From Burkholderiaceae bacterium (GTDB lineage: Bacteria; Pseudomonadota; Gammaproteobacteria; Burkholderiales; Burkholderiaceae_A): 51,500 bases of DNA. The position numbers and the translations under genes were made by a program. The DNA lies in contig VERI01000011.1 of NCBI GenBank assembly GCA_018882785.1, positions 1-51,500 of the forward strand, in the 5' to 3' direction. This document shows positions 37,806 through 47,449 of this stretch, one piece after another. Below the pieces are notes generated by a model. That model saw only the letters and a program-made list of their open reading frames with translations, did not search any database and was not told the origin of the DNA. Numbering within the stretch: position 1 is the stretch's first letter; every line of letters starts with the position of its first letter.

Positions 37806-38744
37806 ATGAATTCTCTTGCGTTCGTATTTCCTGGGCAGGGGTCACAGACGGTGGGCATGCTTGCTGGATTTGCGGGTAATACCGCAGTCAGCGATGCGCT
37901 CTCGGAGGCGTCCGAGGCGCTGGGGCAGGATCTCTCAGCGTTAATCGCAGATGGTCCGGCAGAGTCACTCAGTCTCACTGTAAATACCCAGCCGGTGATG
38001 CTGGCCACATCGGTGGCGTTTTATCGTGCCTGGTGCGCGGCGGGTGGGCCTGCGCCGGCTTGGGCGGCAGGCCATAGCCTTGGCGAATATTCGGCGCTTA
38101 CCGCCGCCGGTGTTTTTCCGCTTACCGAGGCGACACGTCTTGTGCGCTTTCGTGCCGAGCAGATGCAGTCGGCTGTACCTGTGGGGGTGGGCAGTATGGC
38201 GGCCATTCTGGGGCTTGAGTCTGCAGCGGTGATTGCAGCCTGTGCCGATGCCGCCCAGGGGCAGATCGTCGAGGCGGTCAATTTCAATGCGCCTGATCAG
38301 ACGGTGATTGCAGGCCACAAGGAAGCCGTTGATCGTGCCTGCATTCTAGTGAAAGAACGCGGTGCAAAACGGGCATTGCCGCTGGCTGTGTCGGCGCCAT
38401 TTCATTCAACCATGCTCAAACCCGCAGCCGATGCACTTCGCGCGCATCTTGCGCAGATCCCGTTGTCTCCACCAGAAATCAAGGTGATCAACAACGTGGA
38501 TGTTCAGGTTGAAAGTGATCCGGATCGGATTCGGGATGCGCTCTCCCGTCAGGCCATGAGTCCTGTGCGATGGGTCGAGCTTATTCAGCGTCTTGTGGAA
38601 AACGGCGTAGGCACCATGATCGAGTGCGGACCTGGCAAGGTGCTCACAGGACTCGTGAAAAGAATTGCGCCCGAGGTAGCGACCTATGCCATCAATGATC
38701 AATCGAGCCTTGATGCGGCGATTGCTGGGCTCAAGGCGTCGTAG
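37806..38744 (+). CDS. fabD: Malonyl-CoA:ACP transacylase
   Basis: This 312-residue enzyme loads malonyl groups onto ACP. The nucleophile is S91 in GHSLGEY, and H200 (APFHSTML) completes the dyad. The FPGQGSQ motif opens the protein. It starts 42 nt after fabH in the fatty-acid gene run. Confidence 0.96.
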   Translation: MNSLAFVFPGQGSQTVGMLAGFAGNTAVSDALSEASEALGQDLSALIADGPAESLSLTVNTQPVMLATSVAFYRAWCAAGGPAPAWAAGHSLGEYSALTAAGVFPLTEATRLVRFRAEQMQSAVPVGVGSMAAILGLESAAVIAACADAAQGQIVEAVNFNAPDQTVIAGHKEAVDRACILVKERGAKRALPLAVSAPFHSTMLKPAADALRAHLAQIPLSPPEIKVINNVDVQVESDPDRIRDALSRQAMSPVRWVELIQRLVENGVGTMIECGPGKVLTGLVKRIAPEVATYAINDQSSLDAAIAGLKAS

Positions 38745-38791
38745 GCGTGCTGAGTGGTTTCATCGCTTCAATCATCTAAGGAGTGGCCGTC

Positions 38792-39535
38792 ATGAGTGAG
38801 TCTCCCCGAGTTGCCTTGGTGACAGGCGCTACACGCGGTATTGGCCAGGCGATTGCCATCGGCCTGGGCACGGCTGGCCATGTGGTGATTGGGACTGCTA
38901 CTACCGTGCAAGGTGCCGAGAGCATTTCGGCGTCGCTCTCAGCCCATGGCATCTCGGGCGAGGGACGGGTGCTACAGGTCAACGATGGGACAAGCTGCGA
39001 TGCGTTGATCGATGAGATTGCGCAGAAATTTGGCCCGATTGGCATCCTGGTCAACAACGCGGGGATCACCCGCGACAACCTGTCGATGCGGATGAAGGAC
39101 GAGGATTGGGATGCGGTGATTCAGACCAATCTGACTGCGGTGTTTCGGCTGTCGCGTGGGGTGTTGCGCGCCATGATGAAGGCCCGTTGGGGACGGATCA
39201 TCAACATCACCTCGGTGGTGGGACTCTCCGGTAACCCTGGCCAGATGAACTACGCGGCCGCTAAGGCGGGCGTGGCAGGAATGTCACGGGCGCTCGCCCG
39301 CGAGGTCGCAAGCCGCGGGATCACCGTGAACTGTGTCGCCCCGGGATTTATCGATACCGATATGACAAAGGCCCTGTCCGAGGAGCAGATCAAGGGCCTC
39401 ACCAGCCAGATTCCCGCCCAACGTCTTGGAACTCCCCAGGATATTGCGGCATCTGTCGTCTTTTTGGCCTCTGAGGGGGCCGGCTATATCACCGGCGTCA
39501 CCCTGTCTGTGAACGGTGGAATGGTGATGTCCTGA
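38792..39535 (+). CDS. fabG: 3-oxoacyl-ACP reductase
   Basis: This 247-residue short-chain dehydrogenase reduces beta-ketoacyl-ACP with NADPH. The cofactor motif TGATRGIG is near the N-terminus. The catalytic residues are S141, Y154 and K158 (NYAAAKAG). The start was set at ATG 38792 behind AAGGAG. An in-frame GTG at 38783 lies within the SD region and is rejected. Confidence 0.96.
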   Translation: MSESPRVALVTGATRGIGQAIAIGLGTAGHVVIGTATTVQGAESISASLSAHGISGEGRVLQVNDGTSCDALIDEIAQKFGPIGILVNNAGITRDNLSMRMKDEDWDAVIQTNLTAVFRLSRGVLRAMMKARWGRIINITSVVGLSGNPGQMNYAAAKAGVAGMSRALAREVASRGITVNCVAPGFIDTDMTKALSEEQIKGLTSQIPAQRLGTPQDIAASVVFLASEGAGYITGVTLSVNGGMVMS

Positions 39536-39573
39536 TACAATTCGTCCTAGTTTGACCCCTAAGGAAAAGGTTC

Positions 39574-39813
39574 ATGGAAGACATTGAAAAGCGCGTCATT
39601 GGCATCGTTTCGGAGCAGCTTGGCGTCAAAATCGAAGACGTCAAGAAAGAGTCCAAGTTTGTCGATGATCTCGGCGCTGACTCCCTTGATACCGTGGAGC
39701 TCGTGATGGCCCTGGAAGATGCCTTCGGCTGCGAGATCCCTGACGAGGAAGCTGAGAAGATCACCACGGTCCAGCAGGCCATCGACTACGTCACGACCCA
39801 TCTGAAAAAATAA
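39574..39813 (+). CDS. acpP: Acyl carrier protein
   Basis: This 79-residue acidic protein carries the phosphopantetheine on S37 in [10 protein letters not shown] strong SD (AAGGAAAAGG) precedes the start, which suits a highly expressed gene. AcpS, encoded at 50703, is the enzyme that attaches the arm. Confidence 0.98.
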   Translation: MEDIEKRVIGIVSEQLGVKIEDVKKESKFVDDLGADSLDTVELVMALEDAFGCEIPDEEAEKITTVQQAIDYVTTHLKK

Positions 39814-39828
39814 GCGGACCTTCTGTCG

Positions 39829-41088
39829 ATGAGCGGTCCTATAGCATCGGGTGCCGCAGGTCGGCGCCGCGTTGTCGTCACCGGTTTAGGCTGTATTTCC
39901 CCCCTGGGAAACGATGTCTCATCATCCTGGGCGGGGCTTGTCGCCGGTCAGTCGGGCATTGCCACCGTCACCAAGTTTGACCACAGTGGTCTGCCTGTAC
40001 ATTTTGCTGGCGAAGTAAAAGGATTCTCCGTTGAGGACTTCCTGCCCGCTAAAGAAGCGCGGCACATGGATGTCTTCATTCATTACGGAATTGCCGCTGG
40101 GATTCAGGCCCTAAAGGACTCCGGCCTTCAGGTCACAGAGGCGAACTCGGAGCGCATTGGTGCGTTTGTGGGTTCGGGCATTGGCGGTCTTCCCCTCATC
40201 GAAGAGACGCATGCGGAGTACACGAATCGTGGCGCCCGTCGTATCTCGCCATTTTTCGTGCCCGGATCGATCATCAATATGATCTCTGGCCACCTCAGCA
40301 TCCTTCACAACCTAAAAGGCCCGAACGTCGCTGCGGTCACTGCCTGCACGACTGGTCTGCATAGCATCGGGCTTGCGATGCGGTTGATTCAATACGGCGA
40401 CGCCGATGCCATGCTTGCAGGGGGCGCCGAGTCCACCATCTCGCCCTTGGGCATTGGCGGTTTCGCGGCAGCACGTGCATTGTCAACGCGTAACGATGAT
40501 CCGTCGACTGCATCACGCCCATGGGATAAAGACCGTGATGGTTTTGTATTGGGCGAGGGAGCGGGTGTGCTGATGCTCGAGGAATACGAACACGCCAAGG
40601 CTCGCGGCGCAAGAATCTATTGCGAGCTCGCGGGGTTTGGAATGTCGGGCGATGCCTTTCACATGACCGCACCGAACATGGATGGACCGCGTCGTTGTAT
40701 GGCCAATGCATTGAAAGATGCACAGGTTTCGGTGGATCAGGTCGACTACGTCAATGCCCATGGCACGTCTACCCCTTTGGGAGATAAGAACGAGACGGAG
40801 GCGATAAAGGCTGCCCTTGGAGATCACGCCAGACAAGTGGTCGTGGGGTCGACCAAGTCGATGACCGGCCACCTGTTGGGCGGCGCAGGTGGTCTCGAGT
40901 CGGTATTTACCGTGCTGGCTTTGCATCACCGTGTGAGTCCACCAACGATCAACATTTTTAATCAGGACCCTGAGTGTGATCTGGATTACTGCGCCAACGC
41001 TGCGCGTGATCTTCCGATTCGGGTAGCGCTGAAAAACAACTTTGGATTTGGCGGCACCAACGGCACGCTGGTCTTTCGCGCTGTTTGA
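39829..41088 (+). CDS. fabF: Beta-ketoacyl-ACP synthase II
   Basis: This 419-residue elongating condensing enzyme has its nucleophile at C173 (TACTTG) and histidines H311 (NAHGTSTP) and H348 (MTGHLLGG). Residue numbers run about ten ahead of E. coli FabF because of a short N-terminal extension (MSGPIASGAAGRR). It starts 15 nt after acpP. Confidence 0.96.
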   Translation: MSGPIASGAAGRRRVVVTGLGCISPLGNDVSSSWAGLVAGQSGIATVTKFDHSGLPVHFAGEVKGFSVEDFLPAKEARHMDVFIHYGIAAGIQALKDSGLQVTEANSERIGAFVGSGIGGLPLIEETHAEYTNRGARRISPFFVPGSIINMISGHLSILHNLKGPNVAAVTACTTGLHSIGLAMRLIQYGDADAMLAGGAESTISPLGIGGFAAARALSTRNDDPSTASRPWDKDRDGFVLGEGAGVLMLEEYEHAKARGARIYCELAGFGMSGDAFHMTAPNMDGPRRCMANALKDAQVSVDQVDYVNAHGTSTPLGDKNETEAIKAALGDHARQVVVGSTKSMTGHLLGGAGGLESVFTVLALHHRVSPPTINIFNQDPECDLDYCANAARDLPIRVALKNNFGFGGTNGTLVFRAV

Positions 41089-41111
41089 GCGATTCTGAAG
41101 GCGGTCCTGGG

Positions 41112-41717
41112 GTGAGCGATCAGCGTGAGACTGACGCCGAGCTGGTCGAACGGGTTCAGCAGGGCGACAAACGGGCGTTTGAGCTGCTTGTTGCGAAGTA
41201 CCAGCGCCGCGTGGAACGTCTGCTTTCCCGTTTGATTCGAGACCCCTCTGAGATTGAGGATGTTGCCCAAGAGGCCTTCATCAAGGCCTATCGAGCGCTG
41301 CCGCAATTTAGGGGCGACAGTGCTTTTTACACCTGGCTCTATCGGATTGCGGTCAACACCGCCAAGAACTATTTGGTCAGCCAGGGCAGGCGGCCAAAAC
41401 CATTTGCGGATACCCAGACCGACGAGGATGGGGAATCTTTTGACGCTGCCGATGTCGTAGAGGACATCAATACGCCGGACGCGGTGCTGCATAGCCGCCA
41501 GGTGGCCGAGGTGGTGAACGCCGCCATCGAATCGTTGCCCTTGGATCTGCGCACGGCGATTACGTTACGGGAGATTGAGGGACTGAGCTACGAGGAAATT
41601 GCCCAGGCGATGGACTGTCCAATAGGCACAGTCCGATCCCGGATATTTCGGGCGCGGGAGGCGGTGGCTGAGCAGCTTCGGCCACTACTGGGAACGGTCG
41701 AGGGCAAGCGCTGGTAG
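41112..41717 (+). CDS. rpoE: ECF sigma factor RpoE (AlgU-like)
   Basis: This 201-residue group IV sigma factor is for envelope stress. Region 2 (ELLVAKYQRRVERLL, EDVAQEAFIKAY, FYTWLYRIAVNTAKN) and region 4 (LPLDLRTAITLREIEGLSYEEIAQ, then GTVRSRIFRAR) are intact. The start was set at GTG 41112. The open frame begins with TTG at 41085 inside fabF, which adds nine residues unlike other RpoE proteins. The genes for its anti-sigma factor and RseB follow. Confidence 0.93.
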   Translation: MSDQRETDAELVERVQQGDKRAFELLVAKYQRRVERLLSRLIRDPSEIEDVAQEAFIKAYRALPQFRGDSAFYTWLYRIAVNTAKNYLVSQGRRPKPFADTQTDEDGESFDAADVVEDINTPDAVLHSRQVAEVVNAAIESLPLDLRTAITLREIEGLSYEEIAQAMDCPIGTVRSRIFRAREAVAEQLRPLLGTVEGKRW

Positions 41718-41738
41718 CGGATGATCAAGGAAGAAAAC

Positions 41739-41783
41739 ATGAAAAGAACTCAGAGCAAACGAGTCCGGGGAGGGGGCGCATGA
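41739..41783 (+). CDS. 14-codon ORF between rpoE and rseA (possible leader peptide)
   Basis: ATG 41739 is preceded at 5 nt by AAGGAAG, one of the best SDs nearby. The ORF encodes MKRTQSKRVRGGGA and stops at TGA 41781-41783, which overlaps the rseA start as ATGA. The peptide is very basic (five Lys/Arg in the first ten residues). Such a layout could couple rseA translation to this small ORF. Its SD, position and stop overlap are what I can see. That it is translated is inference. Confidence 0.4.
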   Translation: MKRTQSKRVRGGGA

Positions 41784-42292
41784 ATCCGCACGAGGAACTA
41801 TCTGCCTGGATGGATGGAGAGGCGGGCGATGGCCGTACAGAGGCGATGACCAAAATGGTGCTTCAGACTCCGGAGAGCAGGGCGCGCTGGAGCGAGTGGC
41901 ATTTGATTGGGGATGTCATGCGAAGCTCGGTATTGTCCAAGCCCTCCGGTGTTGCCGATGCGGTTTCCAGAGCGCTGGAGCATGAACCCAATCACATTCC
42001 GTTAGCCCAACACAGGACGGTGCCGGCTCGGGTGTTGGCCCGTCGTCGGATGACCCGAGCCATGTCTGGCGTGGCCGTTGCTGCCGCTTTGATGTTTGTG
42101 GTTTTTATGGCGGTTTCTCCACAGATGCAGGAAGAGGGCGGAGCCGGACAGTTGGCCGCCCAGGCCCCCGCCACAACAGTGGCAGGTTCGCTACCCGAAA
42201 ACGCCGCGGTCCTGCAGGATGCCCGACTGCGGGAGCTCTTCGATGCCCATGGGTCGATGTCGATCCGACCCGTCTCCACCGAGGTGCGTTAA
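41780..42292 (+). CDS. rseA: Anti-sigma-E factor RseA (MucA-like)
   Basis: This 170-residue single-pass membrane protein has a cytoplasmic N-terminal sigma-binding domain (EELSAWMDGEAGD, then WSEWHLIGDVMRSS). A transmembrane helix is at about 94-112 and a periplasmic tail follows. It should hold RpoE inactive until it is proteolysed. The SD GGAGG is 6 nt upstream. Its end overlaps rseB by 1 nt (TAATG). Confidence 0.9.
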   Translation: MNPHEELSAWMDGEAGDGRTEAMTKMVLQTPESRARWSEWHLIGDVMRSSVLSKPSGVADAVSRALEHEPNHIPLAQHRTVPARVLARRRMTRAMSGVAVAAALMFVVFMAVSPQMQEEGGAGQLAAQAPATTVAGSLPENAAVLQDARLRELFDAHGSMSIRPVSTEVR

Positions 42293-43305
42293 TGCGCTCG
42301 AGGCTGTCCAGACTCTGCCTGCCCGCCGTCTTTCAGGGCGTATTTGTCACCAACTTGGCCCATGCCCAGTCGGTGGGGGCTGCGGGCGCAATCGCATCCC
42401 AGGAGTCCCCCGTCATTGCGTTGATTGAGCGTATGCGGGCAGCCGGCCAGACCCTGAGCTTTACTGGAACCTATGTCCATCAGCAGGATGCCCTGCTTCA
42501 GTCCTCCCGGATCACTCAGATTCGAGATTCCCGCCAATCCGTTACGCGGCTGCAGACCCTGGAGGGGCATCGACAGGAAATCATCAAGGTCCCTGGGGAG
42601 ATCAGGGTGTATATGCCGGATGAGCAGCGGGTAAAGATCGACCAGACGGGCCAGCCCCGGCCCGCCTTTCCGGCCATGATCGTAGGCTCTCCCGCGACGG
42701 TGCTGGGGAGCTACGAGGTCATCCCTGGCGGCTCCCTGCGGATTGCGGAGGTCGACGCTCAGGAGATCCTGCTTCGGCCCCGGCACGACCAGCGGTGGTC
42801 GGTGAGGCTCTGGCAGGACAAGCGGACTGGGCTGATCGTGAAATGCCAAAAGCTTGACCGGGAGGGCCGCACCGTCGAGCAGGCCGCCTTCACCTCCCTG
42901 AATTTTTCTGTCAAGCCCGGTCCTGCCAGTGGCAGCCCCAGCTATGCTGGTGCCAAGGACTGGGCGGTGCATAACGCATCCTTTGCGCCCGCAGTCTCGG
43001 CACCCCCTTTAAAATTCAGGCCTGAGGCGCTCCGGGGGTTTGATTTGGTGGGCGTCTACGAGCGCCACGGCTCACAAGGCCTGGAAATGCGGCGGTATGT
43101 GCTGTCCGATGGCGTGGCAACTGTCACCGTGTTTGTTGGGCCCAAGTCCAAAGAGAGCCCCCTGGGCGATCGGCCGCATCGGACCGGGGCAGTGAGTATG
43201 TTGTCGAAGGAATTTCAGGATGTTCGGTTAATCGTGTTTGGTGATGTACCCCCCGAGGCGCTTAGACAGTTTGTGCAAAGTATTGAATGGAAAAACACCC
43301 TATGA
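42292..43305 (+). CDS. rseB: Sigma-E regulator RseB (MucB-like)
   Basis: This 337-residue periplasmic protein has a signal peptide (about 1-25, ending LAHAQ). The MucB/RseB N-terminal domain begins near SFTGTYVHQQ. The C-terminal domain includes GFDLVGVYERHGSQGLEMRRYVLSDG, here split over two strands. It shields RseA from DegS and senses lipoprotein or LPS stress. The stop overlaps mucD as ATGA. Confidence 0.92.
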   Translation: MRSRLSRLCLPAVFQGVFVTNLAHAQSVGAAGAIASQESPVIALIERMRAAGQTLSFTGTYVHQQDALLQSSRITQIRDSRQSVTRLQTLEGHRQEIIKVPGEIRVYMPDEQRVKIDQTGQPRPAFPAMIVGSPATVLGSYEVIPGGSLRIAEVDAQEILLRPRHDQRWSVRLWQDKRTGLIVKCQKLDREGRTVEQAAFTSLNFSVKPGPASGSPSYAGAKDWAVHNASFAPAVSAPPLKFRPEALRGFDLVGVYERHGSQGLEMRRYVLSDGVATVTVFVGPKSKESPLGDRPHRTGAVSMLSKEFQDVRLIVFGDVPPEALRQFVQSIEWKNTL

Positions 43306-44825
43306 GGCAGCACGCAACGTTGATCGGTTTGCATCGATATTTTTCAGGCCATCACTCGGGCCGATGGAGCGCATCTCTGCTTGCCGCATTGATGTTGTTT
43401 GTGTTGCCCGTGGCCCTGGTCCATCCGGTCAAGGCCCAGCCGGCAGCAACGGCCAGCCGTGGCCTGCCTGATTTTGCTGACCTTGTTGAAAGCGCTGGTC
43501 CTGCGGTCGTCAATATTCGAACGGTTGAGAAAGTTCGCGTTCAGCAGTCCCAGTCGGGCCCGCAGATTCCGGAGTTAGACGAGAACGATCCGTTTTATGA
43601 GTTCTTCAGAAGATTTTTTCCGCCACGCCCCAATGCGCCGCGCGGACCCCGCGGAGCGCCGCAGCCCGAAGAGGTGCCACGTGGCGTTGGTAGCGGATTC
43701 ATCATTTCGCAGGACGGCTTCATCCTGACCAATCATCATGTGGTCGATGGCGCTGATGAAATCCTGGTCACCCTTGCGGATAAGCGTGAATTTAAGGCAA
43801 GACTGATTGGCTCAGATCGCCGCACTGATGTGGCATTAGTGAAGATTAATGTGACGGGCCTGCCCTCATTGCGATTTGGGGATCCAAATAAGCTTCGCGT
43901 CGGTGAGTGGGTCTTGGCGATCGGATCGCCATTTGGTCTAGAGAACACCGTCACTGCAGGTATTGTGAGCGCCAAGGGGCGTGATACCGGCGATTACCTT
44001 CCCTTTATTCAGACCGACGTCGCGGTAAACCCCGGTAACTCAGGCGGGCCGCTGCTCAATATGCGTGGCGAAGTGGTGGGTATCAACTCCCAGATCTACA
44101 GCCGTACAGGCGGATTCATGGGCATTTCGTTTGCGATTCCGATTGATGAAGCAAATCGTGTCGCCGAGCAGTTACGCACACAGGGCCGGGTGACCCGCGG
44201 ACGTATTGGCGTTGGAATTGGTGAGGTCACCAAGGAAGTCGCCGAGGCGTTGGGCCTGTCTAAAACCTCTGGCGCGCTGGTTCGAAGTGTGGAGTCGGGC
44301 GGCCCTGCTGAGAAAGCCGGCCTTGAGCCCGGCGACATTCTGCTGCGTTTCGATGGCAAAGTAATCGATAAGTCTTCAGACCTGCCGCGAATCGTGGGTA
44401 ACACAAAACCTGGCGCGCGAGTGACTGCGCAGGTATGGCGTAAAGGCGGAATGAAAGAGCTCACAGTTTCGGTTGGAGAGATGGAGCCGGATCGGGTCGC
44501 AAAAGCAGCCGGTAAGCCAGCCCCGACGACACCCTCGGTGGCTGCCAACTGGATAGGCCTTGCCGTGGTTGATCTCACCGAGGCGCGGCGCACAGAACTC
44601 AAGATCAAAGCGGGCGTGCTGGTCGAGGTGGCCGATGGGGCTGCTGCACGCGCAGGCATCCGACAGGGAGATGTTCTGATCAGCGTGAACAACACCGACA
44701 TTACTTCTGCAAAGCAATTCGGTGATGTTGTCAACAAATTAGATAAAACGAAACCGCTCGTGGCGCTGGTGCGCCGCGGTGATGGTGCCCTCTTCATTCC
44801 CGTTCGGCCAACTGCGACGAAATGA
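43302..44825 (+). CDS. mucD: DegP/HtrA-type periplasmic serine protease (MucD)
   Basis: This 507-residue protease has a signal sequence or anchor (about 22-45, VHPVKAQ) and the triad H146 (TNHHVV), D176 (RRTDVALVK) and S247 (NPGNSGGP). Two C-terminal PDZ domains follow (about 270-360 and 400-500). The start at ATG 43302 makes a 4-nt ATGA overlap with rseB. An in-frame ATG 15 nt earlier is possible. It is the last gene of the sigma-E regulatory group. Confidence 0.94.
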   Translation: MRQHATLIGLHRYFSGHHSGRWSASLLAALMLFVLPVALVHPVKAQPAATASRGLPDFADLVESAGPAVVNIRTVEKVRVQQSQSGPQIPELDENDPFYEFFRRFFPPRPNAPRGPRGAPQPEEVPRGVGSGFIISQDGFILTNHHVVDGADEILVTLADKREFKARLIGSDRRTDVALVKINVTGLPSLRFGDPNKLRVGEWVLAIGSPFGLENTVTAGIVSAKGRDTGDYLPFIQTDVAVNPGNSGGPLLNMRGEVVGINSQIYSRTGGFMGISFAIPIDEANRVAEQLRTQGRVTRGRIGVGIGEVTKEVAEALGLSKTSGALVRSVESGGPAEKAGLEPGDILLRFDGKVIDKSSDLPRIVGNTKPGARVTAQVWRKGGMKELTVSVGEMEPDRVAKAAGKPAPTTPSVAANWIGLAVVDLTEARRTELKIKAGVLVEVADGAAARAGIRQGDVLISVNNTDITSAKQFGDVVNKLDKTKPLVALVRRGDGALFIPVRPTATK

Positions 44826-44861
44826 AAATATCACAACAAAAACAACGATCGCCGGTGCGCC

Positions 44862-46655
44862 TTGGAGAACATCCGTAACTTTTCAATCATTGCCCACATC
44901 GATCATGGCAAGAGTACACTCGCAGACCGCATCATTCAGCTCTGTGGCGGCCTTTCGGAGCGGGAGATGGAGTCGCAGGTGCTCGACTCCATGGCGCTTG
45001 AGCGCGAGCGCGGCATCACGATTAAGGCTCAGACCGCTGCGTTAAGTTACAAGGCGCGTGACGGCAAGGTTTATGCCCTCAATCTGATCGATACGCCGGG
45101 CCATGTGGATTTTTCCTACGAAGTCAGTCGATCGTTGTCCGCATGTGAGGGCGCATTGCTTGTTGTGGATGCATCTCAGGGGGTCGAGGCGCAGACGGTA
45201 GCGAACTGTTACACCGCCATCGAGCTTGGTGTTGAGGTAGTTCCGGTGCTCAACAAGATTGATCTTCCTGCTGCAAACCCCGAGCAGGCGATCCAAGAGA
45301 TCGAAGATGTGATCGGCATTGATGCACAGGATGCGGTCCGGGCAAGTGCGAAGACTGGCGAAGGCGTGCCCGACATTCTTGAAATGTTGATTCGTCGTGT
45401 GCCGCCGCCCAAGGGAGATCCCCAGGCGGCATTACAGGCGCTGATTATTGATTCCTGGTTCGATAACTATGTAGGCGTGGTCATGCTTGTCCGCGTAATT
45501 AATGGAACTCTCAGGCCTAAAGATAAGATTTTGTTGATGTCCACCGGGGCGAACTATTCGGTCGAACATGTGGGCGTCTTTACCCCGAAGTCGAAGAACC
45601 TGGAGGCCCTCTCCGCGGGAGAGGTGGGGTTTGTAATCTCCGGGATTAAAGAGCTGAAGGCCGCCAAGGTGGGCGATACCGTGACCCACGCAGGCCATCA
45701 GGCGGCCCGTCAGCCGCTGCCCGGATTTAAGGAAATTAAGCCCCAGGTATTTGCGGGACTGTATCCGGTGGAGGCCAACCAATACGAGGCCCTTCGGGAT
45801 GCCCTTGATAAGCTCAAGCTCAATGACTCCTCATTGCAGTATGAGCCCGAGGTCTCGCAGGCGCTTGGTTTTGGCTTTCGGTGTGGATTCCTTGGCCTGC
45901 TGCATATGGATATCGTCCAAGAGCGTCTCGAGCGAGAGTACGACATGGATCTGATCACGACCGCCCCCACGGTGGTTTATCAGGTTTTGATGCGCGATGG
46001 GACGCTTATCGATGTTGATAATCCATCCAAAATGCCGGATCCATCCCGGATTGAGGAGATCCGCGAGCCGATTGTCACGGTGACCCTGTTCATGCCGCAA
46101 GAGTATGTGGGCGCGGTCATTACCCTTTGTACCGGTAAGCGTGGTGTGCAGACGGCCATGAACTATCACGGCCGGCAGGTGAACCTGACCTACGAGATTC
46201 CGATGAACGAGATCGTTCTGGATTTCTTTGACAAGCTAAAGTCAGTCTCACGTGGCTATGCCTCGATGGATTATGAATTTAAAGAGTATCGGGCTTCTGA
46301 TGTCGTGAAGCTTGATGTGTTGATTAACGGAGACCGCGTAGATACGCTATCGGTGATTGTGCACCGTGCGAATTCCCAGAGTAAGGGCAGAGAGCTTGCC
46401 TCGAAGCTGCGTGAGCTTATTCCGCGTCAGATGTACGACGTTGCTATTCAGGCGGCAATTGGATCAAACATCATCGCCCGTGAAAATATCAAGGCATTGC
46501 GTAAAAACGTGTTGGCGAAGTGCTACGGTGGGGATATCTCTCGCAAGCGCAAGCTTCTAGAGAAGCAGAAGGCCGGAAAGAAACGCATGAAGCAGGTGGG
46601 CACTGTTGAAATTCCCCAAGAAGCCTTTCTTGCAGTCTTGCAGGTTGAGGGCTGA
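44862..46655 (+). CDS. lepA: Elongation factor 4 (LepA)
   Basis: This 597-residue translational GTPase has the P-loop AHIDHGKST (about 11-19), DTPGHVDF and NKIDLP. The LepA-specific C-terminal domain follows ([18 protein letters not shown] near the end). The start is TTG 44862, giving [12 protein letters not shown], which aligns with other LepA N-termini. No SD precedes it. It lies 36 nt after mucD and 2 nt before lepB. Confidence 0.95.
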   Translation: MENIRNFSIIAHIDHGKSTLADRIIQLCGGLSEREMESQVLDSMALERERGITIKAQTAALSYKARDGKVYALNLIDTPGHVDFSYEVSRSLSACEGALLVVDASQGVEAQTVANCYTAIELGVEVVPVLNKIDLPAANPEQAIQEIEDVIGIDAQDAVRASAKTGEGVPDILEMLIRRVPPPKGDPQAALQALIIDSWFDNYVGVVMLVRVINGTLRPKDKILLMSTGANYSVEHVGVFTPKSKNLEALSAGEVGFVISGIKELKAAKVGDTVTHAGHQAARQPLPGFKEIKPQVFAGLYPVEANQYEALRDALDKLKLNDSSLQYEPEVSQALGFGFRCGFLGLLHMDIVQERLEREYDMDLITTAPTVVYQVLMRDGTLIDVDNPSKMPDPSRIEEIREPIVTVTLFMPQEYVGAVITLCTGKRGVQTAMNYHGRQVNLTYEIPMNEIVLDFFDKLKSVSRGYASMDYEFKEYRASDVVKLDVLINGDRVDTLSVIVHRANSQSKGRELASKLRELIPRQMYDVAIQAAIGSNIIARENIKALRKNVLAKCYGGDISRKRKLLEKQKAGKKRMKQVGTVEIPQEAFLAVLQVEG

Positions 46656-46657
46656 TC

Positions 46658-47449
46658 GTGAACTTTGCGTTGATTATTTTTCTTTTGTGTCTGGCCACCG
46701 GCGTGCTCTGGGCGGGCGATCGTTGGGTGTGGCGAAAGCGGCGCCCGGAGGGTGCCCCCCGGCCGATCTGGCTGGAATACACCGCTGGATTTTTTCCGGT
46801 GATATTCGTGGTCTTTATCCTGCGTAGCTTTATCGTTGAGCCGTTTAGCATTCCATCAGGATCAATGATCCCAACGTTGCGCGTGGGCGATCTCATTCTG
46901 GTCAATAAATTTTCCTATGGCATCCGCCTTCCGATTATTCACACCAAGGTCGTCGCAACGGGCCTGCCCCAGCGGGGAGATGTCGTGGTGTTTCGTTTCC
47001 CCGAGGATGAAACTGTCGATTACATCAAGCGGGTGATTGGCCTGCCGGGCGATGTGATCCGATATGAAAATAAACGGATTTATGTCAACGATCAGCCGAT
47101 TGCGGTCAAGGCAATGGATCCATTTTTTGACGCGGGACGAATCTCTCTTCAGTTCGAGGAGCAATATGGCGGAAAAACCTATCGCACGCTTAACGATGAC
47201 GATCGGATGGCCATCGGATTTATCCCGAATTCTGGCGCAAGGGGCTGCCAGGTCTCGGACAGGGGCCTGCGTTGCCAGGTGCCGGCCGGCCAGTATTTCA
47301 TGATGGGAGACAACCGCGATAACAGCAGTGATAGCCGCTTTTTTGGCTTTGTCGAGGAGCGGCTCTTGGTGGGGCGTGCGTTTTTTATCTGGTTTAACGC
47401 GGGCGATGTCATGAACGGCAAGTTCGATCGATTGGGCGGCTTTGAGTAA
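46658..47449 (+). CDS. lepB: Signal peptidase I
   Basis: This 263-residue membrane protease removes Sec signal peptides. It has N-terminal helices at about 1-20 and 40-60. The catalytic serine is S69 (PSGSMIPTL) and the general base is K124 ([12 protein letters not shown]). The C-terminal [12 protein letters not shown] box is intact. The start is GTG 46658, two nt after lepA. Confidence 0.95.
   Translation: MNFALIIFLLCLATGVLWAGDRWVWRKRRPEGAPRPIWLEYTAGFFPVIFVVFILRSFIVEPFSIPSGSMIPTLRVGDLILVNKFSYGIRLPIIHTKVVATGLPQRGDVVVFRFPEDETVDYIKRVIGLPGDVIRYENKRIYVNDQPIAVKAMDPFFDAGRISLQFEEQYGGKTYRTLNDDDRMAIGFIPNSGARGCQVSDRGLRCQVPAGQYFMMGDNRDNSSDSRFFGFVEERLLVGRAFFIWFNAGDVMNGKFDRLGGFE

Noticed and set aside
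41060-41100. Sigma-E autoregulatory promoter before rpoE
   Set aside because: A TCTGA-like string is present at 41094, but no acceptable GAACTT element lies about 16 nt upstream.
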